64,000 bases of DNA from Chelonoidis abingdonii (lineage: Eukaryota > Chordata > Testudines > Testudinidae): positions 142,061,337 through 142,125,336 of the forward strand of contig NC_133773.1 of NCBI RefSeq assembly GCF_003597395.2, given 5' to 3'. Below are positions 63,555 to 64,000 of this stretch, piece by piece. Below the pieces are notes generated by a model. That model saw only the letters and a list, made by a program, of their open reading frames with translations, ran no database searches and was not told where the DNA came from. Both the position numbers and the translations under genes were made by a program. How positions within the stretch are numbered: position 1 is the first letter of the stretch; each line of letters begins with the position of its first letter.

Positions 63555-64000
63555 CCTGAGAGGAAATTTGCAGATGACATTCAACACTGATAAATGCAAA
63601 GTGATGCACATTGGAAAACATAATCCCAACTATACATATAAAATGATGGAATCTAAATTAGCTGTTGCCACTCAAGAAGGAGATCTTGGGTGGGTAGTTC
63701 TCTGAAAACACCCGCTCAGTGTGCAGGGGCAGTCAAAAAAGCTAACAGAATGTTAGGAACCATTAAGAAAGGGATAGATAAGAAGACAGAAAATACCATA
63801 TTGCCTCTATATAAATCCATGGTACGCTCACACCTTGAACACTGCGTGCAGATGTGGTCACCCCATGTCAAAAAAGATAGATTGGAATTGGAAAAGGTAT
63901 AGAGAAGGGCAACAAAAATTATTAGGGGCGTGGAACACCTTCCGTATGAGGAGAGTTTAAAAAGACTGGGACTTTTCAGCTTGGAAAAGAGATGACGAAG
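63555..64000 (+). mobile_element. CR1 LINE, continues beyond window
   Basis: 'gatgacattcaacactgata', 'aatgcaaagtgatgcacatt' and 'ctatacatataaaatgatgg' precede broken frames. These encode the end of CR1 reverse transcriptase: KANRMLGTIKKGIDKKTE, then HLEHCVQMWSPHVKKDRLEL. A TAG interrupts before the RRATKII-like stretch. It resembles the older copy at 10401. Confidence 0.92.

Overview
The window looks like non-coding vertebrate chromosome, most probably from a turtle (or at least a sauropsid). It has many CR1 LINE 3' fragments on both strands, tRNA-derived SINEs, hAT and PIF/Harbinger DNA transposons with their MITEs, a solo LTR and an L2-like LINE fragment, and no clear multi-exon host gene. 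There are no prokaryotic genes, operons, CRISPR arrays or phage modules. Most open frames are either chance frames in C-rich or G-rich tandem repeats or pieces of transposon genes. The species assignment is an inference from repeat content; no marker gene is present.

Layout. 1-5.5 kb: GC-rich repeats, including a hAT MITE with a perfect 8-bp target duplication (1914-2420) and a 41/82-bp minisatellite. 5.5-10 kb: AT-rich sequence that looks like constrained non-coding DNA, with SINEs and a short telomeric tract. 10-18.3 kb: a 56-bp minisatellite cut by a CR1, CR1 fragments (one with an exact 113-bp tandem duplication) and a MITE inside a CR1. 18-30 kb: mostly unrecognised DNA, foldback repeats, a Harbinger MITE and another CR1 carrying a MITE. 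30-37 kb: an 813-bp insertion with an 11-bp target duplication and a 98-bp minisatellite, an L2-like fragment, a 2.4-kb Harbinger-type element inside a CR1, and a hAT MITE inside a SINE. 39-45 kb: a young CR1, Harbinger MITEs and a decayed ZBED-type hAT transposon. 46-51 kb: a probable LTR and a young hAT element with a TTF-type zinc-finger transposase inserted in a SINE. 51-64 kb: two short hAT MITEs, a solo LTR with a 5-bp duplication, further CR1 copies, one interrupted by a 518-bp assembly gap, and a CR1 running off the right edge.

The only substantial protein-coding sequence is transposon-derived. The best is a truncated hAT transposase (49125-50520): it keeps the zinc finger and two conserved Asp positions but has lost its C-terminal part. 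Two short splice-flanked open segments (12812-12855 and 58312-58419) are offered as low-confidence host exons. Several AT-rich blocks (5.56-5.85, 8.69-9.21, 19.48-19.69, 52.5-52.8, 62.2-62.45 kb) have the texture of conserved regulatory DNA, which only alignment could confirm. I found no convincing new biological system; the main interest is the well-preserved nested-insertion record.
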